A DNA stretch of 7,629 bases from an uncultured Prevotella sp. (GTDB lineage: Bacteria > Bacteroidota > Bacteroidia > Bacteroidales > Bacteroidaceae), in the NCBI GenBank assembly GCA_900546345.1, contig URCI01000079.1, forward strand, positions 1 to 7,629. The letters run 5' to 3'. This document shows, in pieces, positions 1 to 7,464 of this stretch. Positions within the stretch are counted from its first letter, which is position 1. Each line of letters opens with the position of its first letter. The position numbers and the translations under genes were made by a program. The notes beneath the pieces were generated by a model, which was not told the DNA's origin, ran no database searches, and saw nothing but the letters and a program-made list of their open reading frames with translations.

Positions 1-1184
1 GCTCAGGCTTTGGAGGCATGTCTACCGGCCACTATACCGTATCGTTGGTCGAAGGTTTGCGCGCCGCAGGGTTCACGGTCAATGGACAATTGCTCAAGAC
101 CTATAGCCAGTATCTGCGTCAGGCCAATGCCAGACTCTTTCCCCATGGCAAGCCAGCCTTTACCCTTGCACCGCCGGCGCGCCCCGAAGAGATGAAGCTC
201 AGCGACTCGTTGCTCACTCAGTCGACTCGGGAAGCCGATGTAGCCGTGTTCACTATCGGCCGTAAGAGCGGTGAAGCTACCGACCGGCCTAAGACCGACT
301 TCTATCTCACCGCGGCTGAAAAGGAGAGTCTGCATCTGCTGTCACAGAGCTTCCACAAAGCTGGAAAGAAGGTGGTGGTGCTGCTTGACATCTGTAGTCC
401 TGTGGATGTGACGTCCTGGCAGGACGATGCCGATGCCATCCTCTGCACCTGGCAAGGCGGTCAGGAGATGGGCTTTGCCGTAGCAGATATCCTTTCCGGC
501 AAGGTCAACCCGTCGGGCAAACTTCCCATGACTTTTGAACGTAGCTATGGAGACGCTTATGCCGACCGCAACTTCCCCTCTGAGGTTGACGACAAGACGC
601 TCGGCAGTATGTTTATGTGGGGAAACAACGACCAGAAGACGCAGCAACGCGAGCCACAAAAGGACATTGACTATACCAACTATGATGAAGACATCTATGT
701 GGGCTATCGCTATTTCGACTCCTTTGGCAAGCCGGTGGCCTATCCTTTTGGCTATGGACTCAGCTACACAGCCTTTGGCTACAGCGACATGAAGGTGAAA
801 AAAGAGGGAGGAAAATACAGCGTGGCTGTGACCGTAGAGAACACGGGCAAGCGTCCCGGACGCAATGTAGTGGAGCTCTTCGTTGCTGCTCCTGACAGCC
901 GCAGACTCAACAAACCTGAGAAAGAATTACGTGCCTTCGCCAAGACACGTCTGCTTGCTCCCGGAGAGCGCCAGACGGTGGAGATGACCGTCATGGCTGC
1001 TGATCTTGCTTCTTTTAATGAGAAGAGGAGTGCATGGGTGACAGATGCCGGGATATATAGTTTTCTCGTTTGCTCTTCCGCAGAGAAGGTAGAGGCTCAG
1101 GCCAATGTACATGTAGACAAATATGTGGCTAAGGTTCACAATGTGTTGAAACCAAAGGTAAGACTGAATCTGCTGCACCGATAG
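1..1184 (+). CDS. GH3 family glycoside hydrolase, C-terminal half (5'-partial)
   Basis: The frame is open from the window edge (first whole codon at position 3) to TAG at 1182-1184, giving about 393 residues of a protein whose N-terminal catalytic barrel lies upstream. What remains is the GH3 C-terminal alpha/beta domain (roughly residues 6-190, counted from position 3), a linker, then a fibronectin III-like domain (about 260-370). Diagnostic stretches are the opening SGFGGMSTGHYTVSLVEGL, GRKSGEATDR (residues 86-95; its Glu, codon 273-275, sits in the family's conserved RxSGExxDR region and is a candidate catalytic or substrate-binding residue), NPSGKLPMTF and YPFGYGLSYT. No PA14 insert is seen in this half. 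The nucleophile Asp is expected upstream and cannot be checked. GH3 enzymes remove terminal beta-linked sugars (glucose, xylose and others); specificity cannot be told here. The internal ATG at 18 is not the start. A terminator-like hairpin follows 18 bp after the stop, so this gene probably ends its own transcript. Confidence 0.93.
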   Translation, partial: SGFGGMSTGHYTVSLVEGLRAAGFTVNGQLLKTYSQYLRQANARLFPHGKPAFTLAPPARPEEMKLSDSLLTQSTREADVAVFTIGRKSGEATDRPKTDFYLTAAEKESLHLLSQSFHKAGKKVVVLLDICSPVDVTSWQDDADAILCTWQGGQEMGFAVADILSGKVNPSGKLPMTFERSYGDAYADRNFPSEVDDKTLGSMFMWGNNDQKTQQREPQKDIDYTNYDEDIYVGYRYFDSFGKPVAYPFGYGLSYTAFGYSDMKVKKEGGKYSVAVTVENTGKRPGRNVVELFVAAPDSRRLNKPEKELRAFAKTRLLAPGERQTVEMTVMAADLASFNEKRSAWVTDAGIYSFLVCSSAEKVEAQANVHVDKYVAKVHNVLKPKVRLNLLHR

Positions 1185-1202
1185 CAGATAGAGATCAACA
1201 AA

Positions 1203-1245
1203 AAGAGAGCCGACACAACTGAGAAACCGTTGCGTCGGCTCTCTT
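1203..1245. terminator. Strong hairpin, likely bidirectional transcription terminator
   Basis: Perfect 12-bp arms, AAGAGAGCCGAC (1203-1214) and GTCGGCTCTCTT (1234-1245), are extended inside by an A/C mismatch and four more pairs (CAAC/GTTG), closing a 9-nt loop TGAGAAACC. It begins 18 bp after the GH3 stop codon. On the + strand the tail after the stem (CGTTATG) has few T residues. On the - strand the stem runs into a T5 tract (CTCTTTTTGTTG), so the element reads as a better classical terminator in that direction. The position after the GH3 stop and before a promoter-like element supports a unit boundary. It could instead be an RNA 3'-end stabiliser. Confidence 0.72.
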
Positions 1246-1267
1246 CGTTATGTAAAAAGGGTAGTCA

Positions 1268-1316
1268 TTTGAACATGGAAATAAACTTTAGGACTGGCAA
1301 ATTCCACTTTTGAACA
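1268..1316 (+). promoter_or_regulatory. TTTGAACA direct repeat, candidate operator of the susC operon
   Basis: TTTGAACA occurs at 1268-1275 and again at 1309-1316, 41 bp apart start to start, close to four helical turns, so both copies would face the same side of the DNA. Between them lies a short inverted repeat, TGGAA (1276-1280) and TTCCA (1302-1306). The block is about 50 bp upstream of the putative -7 element. PUL genes are commonly controlled by hybrid two-component or similar activators binding upstream of susC. That this is such a site is inference; an 8-bp repeat in AT-rich DNA can arise by chance. Confidence 0.3.
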
Positions 1317-1367
1317 AACGTGTAAATCTTTAAAACCTATTAGAAAAAGACATATTGCTCTTTTTCC

Positions 1368-1375
1368 TAATTTTG
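1368..1375 (+). promoter_or_regulatory. Bacteroidetes -7 promoter element upstream of susC-like gene
   Basis: TAATTTTG matches the Bacteroidetes primary sigma -7 consensus TAnnTTTG exactly. It ends 33 bp before the susC-like ATG, which would give a start of transcription near 1380-1385 and a leader of about 25 nt. No TTTG-type -33 box lies at the usual 19-21 bp spacing (that stretch is AAAAAGA-like), which is common for activator-dependent promoters. It is the only exact match I found in the 224-bp gap. Confidence 0.5.
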
Positions 1376-1408
1376 CAGCAGATTGTTAAACCCAATAACT
1401 AAAATCTT

Positions 1409-4400
1409 ATGAGAATCAACTTACAGAAAAAACGCATCTTGGCAATGGCCATTCTGCTGGCATCCTGTGGGCTTCCGTCGTTGGCACAGGAACTGTTGCG
1501 TGTCAATGGTGTAGTACTCGACAAAGATGCTAACCCCATGATTGGCGTCACGGTTCGTCCGGAAGGAACCTCTACCGGCACGGTCACTGATCTTGATGGC
1601 CACTTCTCCATTCAAGTCAAGCGTGGTGCCAAACTCTCCTTTTCTTATTTAGGCTATCGCAGTGCTGTCGCCACAGCAACGTCGAATATGAAGGTGCTGA
1701 TGCAGGAAGACAGTAAGGTGCTCGATGATGTAGTTGTCGTCGGCTATGGCGTGCAGCGCAAGAGCTCTGTCACCGGAGCCATCTCGCAAGTCAAGGCCGA
1801 GGATATGGAGCACCGTACGATCACCGATGCCAACCAGGCCTTGCAAGGCAAGACTTCCGGTGTGCAGGTCATCACCACCTCGGCAGCGCCGGGCAGCACG
1901 CCCACAGTGCGCATCCGTGGCTACTCTTCTAATGTCAGCTCAAGTCCGCTCTACGTCGTTGATGGCGTGCGCACGACCAATATCAGTGGTATTGATCCTA
2001 ACGACATTGCCTCCATGGAGATCCTCAAGGATGCCGCCTCGGCAGCTATCTACGGTGCTGAGGCTGGAAATGGTGTCGTGCTGATCACAACGAAGAAAGG
2101 TACTACGGGCAGCGGTAAGATCTCCTACGACTTTCAGTACGCATCGCAGTCGGTCAACCATGTGCCGAAGGTGCTCAATGCCGAGGAATATATCAACTAT
2201 ATGAGTGAGGCCGGTGCCTTCACCAAAGACTACATGCTCAAAAACTGGGACGGCGTGACCGACACAGACTGGGCCAAGGTAGCTTTTGAGAACGGCAAGA
2301 TGATGAAACACAATCTGGCATTCCAAGGCGGAAACAAAGACGGCAACTACTATCTCTCGCTGTCCTATCTCAATAACGACGGTATTGTCAAGGGCGACCA
2401 TGACAGCTATACCCGACTGACGGCGACGATCAATGCGGAATACAAAATCAAGAAGTGGCTCAAGGTAGGCACGACCAACCAAATCGAGAAATACAATACC
2501 CGCTCTGTTTCTGAGGGCAACGAGTATGGTTCTGTACTGACAGCAGTGATGACTATGGATCCGCTGACCCCTGCCTATTACAGTCCCGACAACTTACCTG
2601 ATTTCCTGGCTCAGGCACAAGCTAACGGACGTACACTGCTGCGCGCCGAGAACGGTGACTATTATGGTGTGTCACGCTTCTCCAATGGTGAGCAGTACAA
2701 TCCGCTGATTATGAGTGAAAACAATGCCAACAAGGCTTCGGGCTACAATGTCAACGGATCGATCTATGCCGACTTCACTCCGCTCAAAGGACTGACGCTC
2801 ACCTCGCGCTTTGGCTATCGTCTCGCCGGCACGCGCAACCGAACGGTCTCGCTGCCTTTCTATGGTAATGCTACGCAAAGTCGCGATTTCGTGGACATGG
2901 GCAGCACGTCCTCGACCAGTATCTATTACCAGTGGGAAAACTTCGCCAACTATATGAGGACGTTCGGCGGACACACTCTCACGGCTATGTTAGGTATGAG
3001 CTATCAGGAGTCTTCCTATGACTACGTGAGTGGTACGCTTAATGCCAATGGAGAGCACTCCGTGTCGAAAAACGATCCGCTCTTCTACTATCTTCATTAC
3101 AAGGCTGCGTCGGCTACGCAGGTCGTCGACGGTGAGACGACACGTGGTTCCAAACTCTCTTACTTCGGGCGCGTGGGCTATAACTATCGCAATCGCTACT
3201 ATGCCCAGTTCTCTCTGCGTGCTGATGCCGCTGACCTGAGCAAATTGCCAAAGAACAAGCGCTGGGGCTACTTCCCTGCAGCTTCCTTGGGATGGACTAT
3301 GTCGGAGGAAAACTTCTTCCAGCCGTTGCGCAAGGTCATTGACAGTGCCAAGCTGCGTGCCAGCTGGGGACAGAACGGATCTCTTTCCGCTCTTGGCAAC
3401 TATAGCTATGGCACCGACATGGCACAAGGCGGTATCTATGCTTTTGCACCGGGACTGGTCTATACCAAGGCTGTTGCTCCCTCTACAATGGGCAATGAAG
3501 ATCTGAAGTGGGAAACCTCTGAACAGTTTGACTTGGGTCTTGACCTTTACGCGTTTAACACCCGACTGAATTTCAGCGTTGACTATTTCAACAAGAATAC
3601 CAAGGACCTCCTGATCTGGAACACCACGCCTTCTCTGGAGATTGGTGGCGCCACTTCACCGATCAATGCAGGTAAGGTGCGCAACCGGGGATTTGAATTT
3701 GAACTGGGATGGCGAGACCATATACGTGATTTCCAATATAGCGTGCGTGGCAATCTCTCTACGCTGAGCAACAAGGTGACCTATATCGATCCGTCAATCA
3801 CCCGACTCACCGGCGCGAAGTTCCATACCTATGACATCACCTTCTTTGAGCAGGGCTATCCTGTTTACTACTTCCGCGGCTATAAGTTCAAAGGTGTTGA
3901 CCCCAAAACCGGTGATCCACAGTTCTATGATCTTGACGGCGATAATCAGATCACGGAGAATGACCTGACCAATATCGGTGACGGCATTCCATCGTTCACA
4001 TATGGCATCACGCTCACTGCTGCTTACAAGGGTTTTGACTTCACGCTCTTTGGTACAGGTGCACAGGGTAATGACGTGTTCTGCTGTATCAACCGTCCCG
4101 ACATGCTCGCTTGGAACAAGATGAAGGATTATCTCTATGACGACCGCTGGACATCCGACCATACCAATGCCTCTGTGCCGAGGGCCGGTGCCAATAACAT
4201 GGACAAGTATTCCGTTTCGGATGCCATGGTCAAAGATGGCTCTTATTTCAAGATCAAGCAAATACAGCTCGGTTACACCCTGCCGAAGACTTTGCTGAAT
4301 AAGACTTTCATCAGTAACTTGAGGATCTACGCTTCTCTCGATGACTTCTTCACCTTCACCTCTTATAAAGGCTTTGACCCGGAGGCTTCGACAAGTGCTA

Positions 4401-4477
4401 CTTCCGGCATGGGTGTGGACAAAGGTGCATATCCCACATCGAAGAAGATCGTTGTCGGTGCTACCATCGAGTTCTAA
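1409..4477 (+). CDS. SusC-like TonB-dependent outer-membrane glycan transporter
   Basis: At 1022 residues this is a full-length member of the SusC/RagA family, which forms the outer-membrane barrel that imports oligosaccharides using TonB energy, with SusD as its lid. Order of parts: signal peptide (about 1-26, ending SLA-Q); carboxypeptidase-regulatory-like beta-sandwich (about 31-98: RVNGVVLDKDANPMIGVTV ... TDLDGHFSI); TonB box region (about 104-114, LDDVVVVGYG); plug (about 115-230, with VRIRG, PLYVVDGVR, DAASAAIYG and NGVVLITTKKG); and a 22-strand-type barrel to the C-terminal VVGATIEF, whose final Phe is usual for outer-membrane proteins. There is no N-terminal STN domain, so sigma/anti-sigma signalling through this receptor is not expected. 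The start is the first ATG after an in-frame TAA at 1400-1402, preceded by A-rich sequence and no Shine-Dalgarno. The signal peptide also contains LASC (17-20), a lipobox-like sequence. It is followed 50 bp later by its SusD partner. Confidence 0.97.
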   Translation: MRINLQKKRILAMAILLASCGLPSLAQELLRVNGVVLDKDANPMIGVTVRPEGTSTGTVTDLDGHFSIQVKRGAKLSFSYLGYRSAVATATSNMKVLMQEDSKVLDDVVVVGYGVQRKSSVTGAISQVKAEDMEHRTITDANQALQGKTSGVQVITTSAAPGSTPTVRIRGYSSNVSSSPLYVVDGVRTTNISGIDPNDIASMEILKDAASAAIYGAEAGNGVVLITTKKGTTGSGKISYDFQYASQSVNHVPKVLNAEEYINYMSEAGAFTKDYMLKNWDGVTDTDWAKVAFENGKMMKHNLAFQGGNKDGNYYLSLSYLNNDGIVKGDHDSYTRLTATINAEYKIKKWLKVGTTNQIEKYNTRSVSEGNEYGSVLTAVMTMDPLTPAYYSPDNLPDFLAQAQANGRTLLRAENGDYYGVSRFSNGEQYNPLIMSENNANKASGYNVNGSIYADFTPLKGLTLTSRFGYRLAGTRNRTVSLPFYGNATQSRDFVDMGSTSSTSIYYQWENFANYMRTFGGHTLTAMLGMSYQESSYDYVSGTLNANGEHSVSKNDPLFYYLHYKAASATQVVDGETTRGSKLSYFGRVGYNYRNRYYAQFSLRADAADLSKLPKNKRWGYFPAASLGWTMSEENFFQPLRKVIDSAKLRASWGQNGSLSALGNYSYGTDMAQGGIYAFAPGLVYTKAVAPSTMGNEDLKWETSEQFDLGLDLYAFNTRLNFSVDYFNKNTKDLLIWNTTPSLEIGGATSPINAGKVRNRGFEFELGWRDHIRDFQYSVRGNLSTLSNKVTYIDPSITRLTGAKFHTYDITFFEQGYPVYYFRGYKFKGVDPKTGDPQFYDLDGDNQITENDLTNIGDGIPSFTYGITLTAAYKGFDFTLFGTGAQGNDVFCCINRPDMLAWNKMKDYLYDDRWTSDHTNASVPRAGANNMDKYSVSDAMVKDGSYFKIKQIQLGYTLPKTLLNKTFISNLRIYASLDDFFTFTSYKGFDPEASTSATSGMGVDKGAYPTSKKIVVGATIEF

Positions 4478-4527
4478 CCCTACGTGGGTATGCATGAAGA
4501 AAATCTCTAACTAAAAAGAACACAACA

Positions 4528-6090
4528 ATGAAAAAGAATATATTCTATAGCATGCTGCTCCTACTCGTGGCCTTTGTGAGCGGATGCTCTGACCGTCTCG
4601 ATATTCCCAAGAACGGCAACATGGGCGGTATGGACGATTTCTATCAGACCGACCAGGAAGTCGACGAGGCCTTGGCCACACTCTATGTGGGCCTGAAGTC
4701 CAACTACTTTAACTGGTGGTTTGTCAAGAACTCTCTCTCCGATGATGCTTGGGTCGGCGGTGGGTCACGTGGTGACAACGGAGAGATGGAGAAACTCAAC
4801 GAGTATCGTTTCGGCGCCGACGAAAGCATGATTCAAGCTTTGTACAGTGGGCTCTATACCAATATCTATAATGCTAACCTCATCATCGACAAGACGGATC
4901 CCAATACCAGCGAAAAGAAGCGCTGCGTGGCTGAGGCTAAGTTTTGGAGAGCTTTCTGCCATTTCGAACTCGTCACACTGTGGGGTACGGCACCCGTTGT
5001 GGATCATCTGCTGCAGCCCAATGAATATCGTCCGGCTAACAGCACGCCGGAGCAGTTGTGGGCATGTGTGGAAAAGGATCTTAACGAGGCGATCAGCAGT
5101 GATGCGCTACCGTCGAAGACCGACGTAAATGACCAGGCAACCACCATCCGTGTCACTAAGGAAGTCGCCGAGGCTATGCTGGGTAAGGCTTATCTCTTCC
5201 AAAAGAAATATGCCGAGGCCGCAGACATGCTCAACAGGGTAGTGAACAGTGGAAAGTATCAACTCTATCAGGGTGATTATAGCAAGATCGTGCATGTGGC
5301 TACCAACAACTGCAGTGAGTCGATGCTTGAGATTCAGATGCGCAATGACCCCAGCCAGCAATGGGCGCAACTGACCATGCAGTTCCTGATGATTGGCTGG
5401 CGTACCGATCATCTCAACCTTACCGGTAAGGCCGCCTCTGAAATTGCTACTGGCACCTACGGCTTTATGAATCCTCGTAAAGAGGTCTATGACGCCTTTG
5501 TCGCTGACGAGGGTAAGAACGGATACCGACTCAACAGCACCATCCGCACCTATCAGCAAATGCAGGATTATGGCGTGACCCTGCAGGCCGGTGCTTCTTA
5601 TTATGGCAATGAGGGCTATTTCAACTGGAAGAACCGTGCGCTCAAAGAGGACTGCATCACTGATGCTTCCTACTTTCAGGCTTTGCAATACATCGACTTG
5701 CGCATCATGCGCTATGCCGAGGTGCTCTTGCTGGCTGCTGAGGCTAACCTGCAGAATGGAAATGCAGAGGAGGCTCTCAAAGACATCAATCAGATTCGCA
5801 CCCGTGCCCGTCTCGCTCCGCTGACTACTGTCACACTCGACAACATCAAAACGGAGAAGCGACTGGAGCTTTGGCTTGAATGCACACGCTATCAAGACCT
5901 TGTCAGATGGGGCGATGCAATGAAGGCATTGGGCAAACAAGGTGAGCAGATTCCTTCCTTGACGGCTAAGGGCGTCAGCTGGGACTTCAAGAACACGGAC
6001 TATGGCTTCAAGGAGAAAAACATGCTCCTGCCTATCCCATTAAAGGAGAAAGAACTGAATCCGAATATCAAGCAAAACGTCAATTGGTAA
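4528..6090 (+). CDS. SusD/RagB-like surface glycan-binding lipoprotein
   Basis: A 520-residue protein of the usual SusD length. The N-terminus is a lipoprotein signal peptide with lipobox VSGC; Cys20 would be lipidated, and the protein is expected on the outer face of the outer membrane as the hinged lid of the SusC transporter. Helical TPR-like segments typical of the fold are seen at about 136-158 (EAKFWRAFCHFELVTLWG) and 213-247 (EAMLGKAYLFQKKYAEAADM). The C-terminal SusD domain shows LRIMRYAEVLLLAAEA (391-406), INQIRTRA (420-427), EKRLELWLE (443-451), YQDLVRWGDA (455-464) and the closing LLPIPLKEKELNPN. Sugar-stacking aromatics are plausible around 60-75 (NYFNWWF) but cannot be assigned without a structure. 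It lies 50 bp after the susC-like stop and 39 bp before the esterase, with no promoter or terminator in either gap, so it is surely co-transcribed. Ligand unknown. Confidence 0.97.
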   Translation: MKKNIFYSMLLLLVAFVSGCSDRLDIPKNGNMGGMDDFYQTDQEVDEALATLYVGLKSNYFNWWFVKNSLSDDAWVGGGSRGDNGEMEKLNEYRFGADESMIQALYSGLYTNIYNANLIIDKTDPNTSEKKRCVAEAKFWRAFCHFELVTLWGTAPVVDHLLQPNEYRPANSTPEQLWACVEKDLNEAISSDALPSKTDVNDQATTIRVTKEVAEAMLGKAYLFQKKYAEAADMLNRVVNSGKYQLYQGDYSKIVHVATNNCSESMLEIQMRNDPSQQWAQLTMQFLMIGWRTDHLNLTGKAASEIATGTYGFMNPRKEVYDAFVADEGKNGYRLNSTIRTYQQMQDYGVTLQAGASYYGNEGYFNWKNRALKEDCITDASYFQALQYIDLRIMRYAEVLLLAAEANLQNGNAEEALKDINQIRTRARLAPLTTVTLDNIKTEKRLELWLECTRYQDLVRWGDAMKALGKQGEQIPSLTAKGVSWDFKNTDYGFKEKNMLLPIPLKEKELNPNIKQNVNW

Positions 6091-6129
6091 AATCAATAAC
6101 ATATATTCATCAAGAAACATTCCTAAACT

Positions 6130-7338
6130 ATGAATCTTAAACGTATTTCAACTTTGGCTCTTGGTGCTCTCATGGCAATGGGCCTCTATGCACAGCAAAA
6201 TCTCTCTTGGGCTCAGATGCCAGTGGTGTCGCCCGAAGTCAATGCCGACAACAGTGTCACCTTCCGCGTGTTAGCGCCTCAGGCACAGAAAGTGCAGATC
6301 ACCGGCGATATGCTTCCTACCCGTAAGATCGACACGCCGATGGGTAAGTTTGATGCACCGGGTGTGGCTGATCTCGTGAAGGACGACAAGGGCGTGTGGT
6401 CGTTCAAGACAGGTAAACTCGCCTCTGAACTCTATACATATAATGTGGTGGTCGATGGCGTACGTACGCTTGACCCAAGCAATGTGTATTGTGTACGCGA
6501 TGTGACCAACCTCTTTAGCATGCTGCTCATCGGTGGCGGACAAGGCGACTGGTACCGCGTGAAGGAAGTGCCTCATGGCACTGTGTCAAAGATCTGGTAC
6601 AACAGTCCTACTGCCGGCCTTAAGCGTCGCCTCACGGTGTATACGCCTGCCGGCTACGAGACCAGCAAGGAAAAGTATCCCGTGCTCTATCTGCTTCATG
6701 GTATTGGCGGTGATGAGAATGCTTGGTCGGAACTTGGACGGGCCGCTCAGATCCTTGACAACTTGATAGCTGCCGGTAAGGCGAAACCAATGATCGTGGT
6801 GATGACCAATGGCAACATATCGCAAGAAGCCGCGCCGGGTGAGACACCTAATGGCTTCACCGTGCCAACACTGATGCTTCCTAAGACCATGGACGGTAAC
6901 TTTGAGTTGGCTTTCCCTGATGTGATCAAGTTTGTAGAAAGCAACTATCGCGTCAAGGCTGACAAAAACGACCGTGCCATTGCCGGACTGTCCATGGGGG
7001 GGTGCCATTCGCTGTATATCTCTGCCAACTATCCCGATACTTTTGGATATATCGGCCTCTTCTCTGCCGCAATCAACAAACAGCAGAAAAATGGTGTGGA
7101 GAGCGAACGCGTTTATGATGATCTGGACGGAAAACTTGCCAAACTGTTTGCTGCTAAACCTAAGCTGTACTGGATCGGCATCGGCAAGACCGATTTCCTC
7201 TATAAGGACAATGCAGACTTCCGCGCAAAGCTCACAGCCCAAGGCTATCCTTTCACCTATATGGAAACTGAAGGTGGACACATCTGGCGTAACTGGCGCA
7301 TCTATCTCACGGAGTTCGCTCAGAAACTGTTTAAATAG
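6130..7338 (+). CDS. Secreted CE1-type carbohydrate esterase, two-domain (E-set/CBM48-like plus alpha/beta hydrolase)
   Basis: A 402-residue serine esterase of the PF00756/CE1 group, which includes acetyl xylan and feruloyl esterases. A type I signal peptide (about 1-21, LYA-QQ, no lipobox Cys) points to the periplasm. Residues about 35-150 form an N-terminal immunoglobulin-like E-set domain related to CBM48 (VTFRVLAPQAQKVQITGD ... YTYNVVVDGVRTLDPSN). Residues about 155-402 are the hydrolase: YPVLYLLHGIGG (183-194, oxyanion-hole region), nucleophile Ser288 in GLSMGG, Asp355 in GKTDFLY, and His384 in GGHIWRNWR, so the triad looks complete. The start is the first ATG after an in-frame TAA at 6124-6126. 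It sits 39 bp after susD and upstream of a GH3 gene, consistent with removing acyl groups from imported oligosaccharides so the exo-glycosidase can proceed. Acetyl versus feruloyl specificity cannot be decided by eye. A run of seven G (6996-7002) follows the Ser288 codon. Confidence 0.9.
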   Translation: MNLKRISTLALGALMAMGLYAQQNLSWAQMPVVSPEVNADNSVTFRVLAPQAQKVQITGDMLPTRKIDTPMGKFDAPGVADLVKDDKGVWSFKTGKLASELYTYNVVVDGVRTLDPSNVYCVRDVTNLFSMLLIGGGQGDWYRVKEVPHGTVSKIWYNSPTAGLKRRLTVYTPAGYETSKEKYPVLYLLHGIGGDENAWSELGRAAQILDNLIAAGKAKPMIVVMTNGNISQEAAPGETPNGFTVPTLMLPKTMDGNFELAFPDVIKFVESNYRVKADKNDRAIAGLSMGGCHSLYISANYPDTFGYIGLFSAAINKQQKNGVESERVYDDLDGKLAKLFAAKPKLYWIGIGKTDFLYKDNADFRAKLTAQGYPFTYMETEGGHIWRNWRIYLTEFAQKLFK

Positions 7339-7342
7339 GAGG
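7337..7342 (+). other. Orphan Shine-Dalgarno-like AGGAGG at the esterase stop
   Basis: AGGAGG overlaps the TAG stop of the esterase. No ATG, GTG or TTG lies at the usual 5-10 nt spacing; the nearest ATG is at 7365, 22 nt downstream, opening only a 12-codon frame (7365-7403). The other genes here have A-rich leaders and no Shine-Dalgarno, as usual in Bacteroidetes, so this motif is probably chance and not a ribosome site for the GH3 gene. Confidence 0.2.
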
Positions 7343-7414
7343 AAATAATTCCCCTTTTCATTCCATGAAGAGCATCCATGAGATCATGTGCTTCTATCAT
7401 TAAACGATTGAATC

Positions 7415-7441
7415 ATCCATGCAGGGGTCTCCTGCATGGAT
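7415..7441 (+). other. Perfect 11-bp hairpin between esterase and second GH3 gene
   Basis: Arms ATCCATGCAGG (7415-7425) and CCTGCATGGAT (7431-7441) pair perfectly around a GGTCT loop. The sequence that follows, CCTTCATGAAG, contains no U-run, so it is not a standard intrinsic terminator. It lies 23 bp before the favoured GH3 start. Likely roles are an mRNA processing or stabilising structure that sets different expression of the downstream gene, or a translation-modulating leader. A weak or partial terminator is possible. Confidence 0.5.
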
Positions 7442-7464
7442 CCTTCATGAAGAATTACGGTTCT

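Noticed and set aside
18..1184. Complete gene starting at ATG 18
   Set aside because: The frame is open to the window edge and the protein begins in the middle of a GH3 enzyme, so this is an internal Met of a truncated gene.
1409..4477. Possible FecI/FecR-type trans-envelope signalling through the SusC-like receptor
   Set aside because: The N-terminal STN domain needed for anti-sigma signalling is absent; the mature protein starts directly with the carboxypeptidase-regulatory-like domain, and no sigma or anti-sigma gene is present.
4477..4489. Small hairpin ACCC-TACGT-GGGT at the susC-like stop
   Set aside because: Only four base pairs and no U-run; too weak to separate the susC-like and susD-like genes into different transcripts.
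3794..4495. 233-residue open frame on the - strand
   Set aside because: It lies wholly opposite the susC-like gene's barrel region, has no recognisable domain, and is a by-product of codon bias in the sense gene.
5107..5940. 277-residue open frame on the - strand
   Set aside because: Antisense to the susD-like gene, whose sense protein is unmistakable; no signal, motif or initiation context supports it.
6586..7281. 231-residue open frame on the - strand
   Set aside because: Antisense to the esterase hydrolase domain; sense frame carries the full catalytic triad, antisense has no recognisable features.
4493..7453. CATGAAGA repeated in gaps at 4493, 7364 and 7446
   Set aside because: An 8-mer common around ATG-AAG starts; spacing and context differ, so it looks like chance and not a regulatory repeat.
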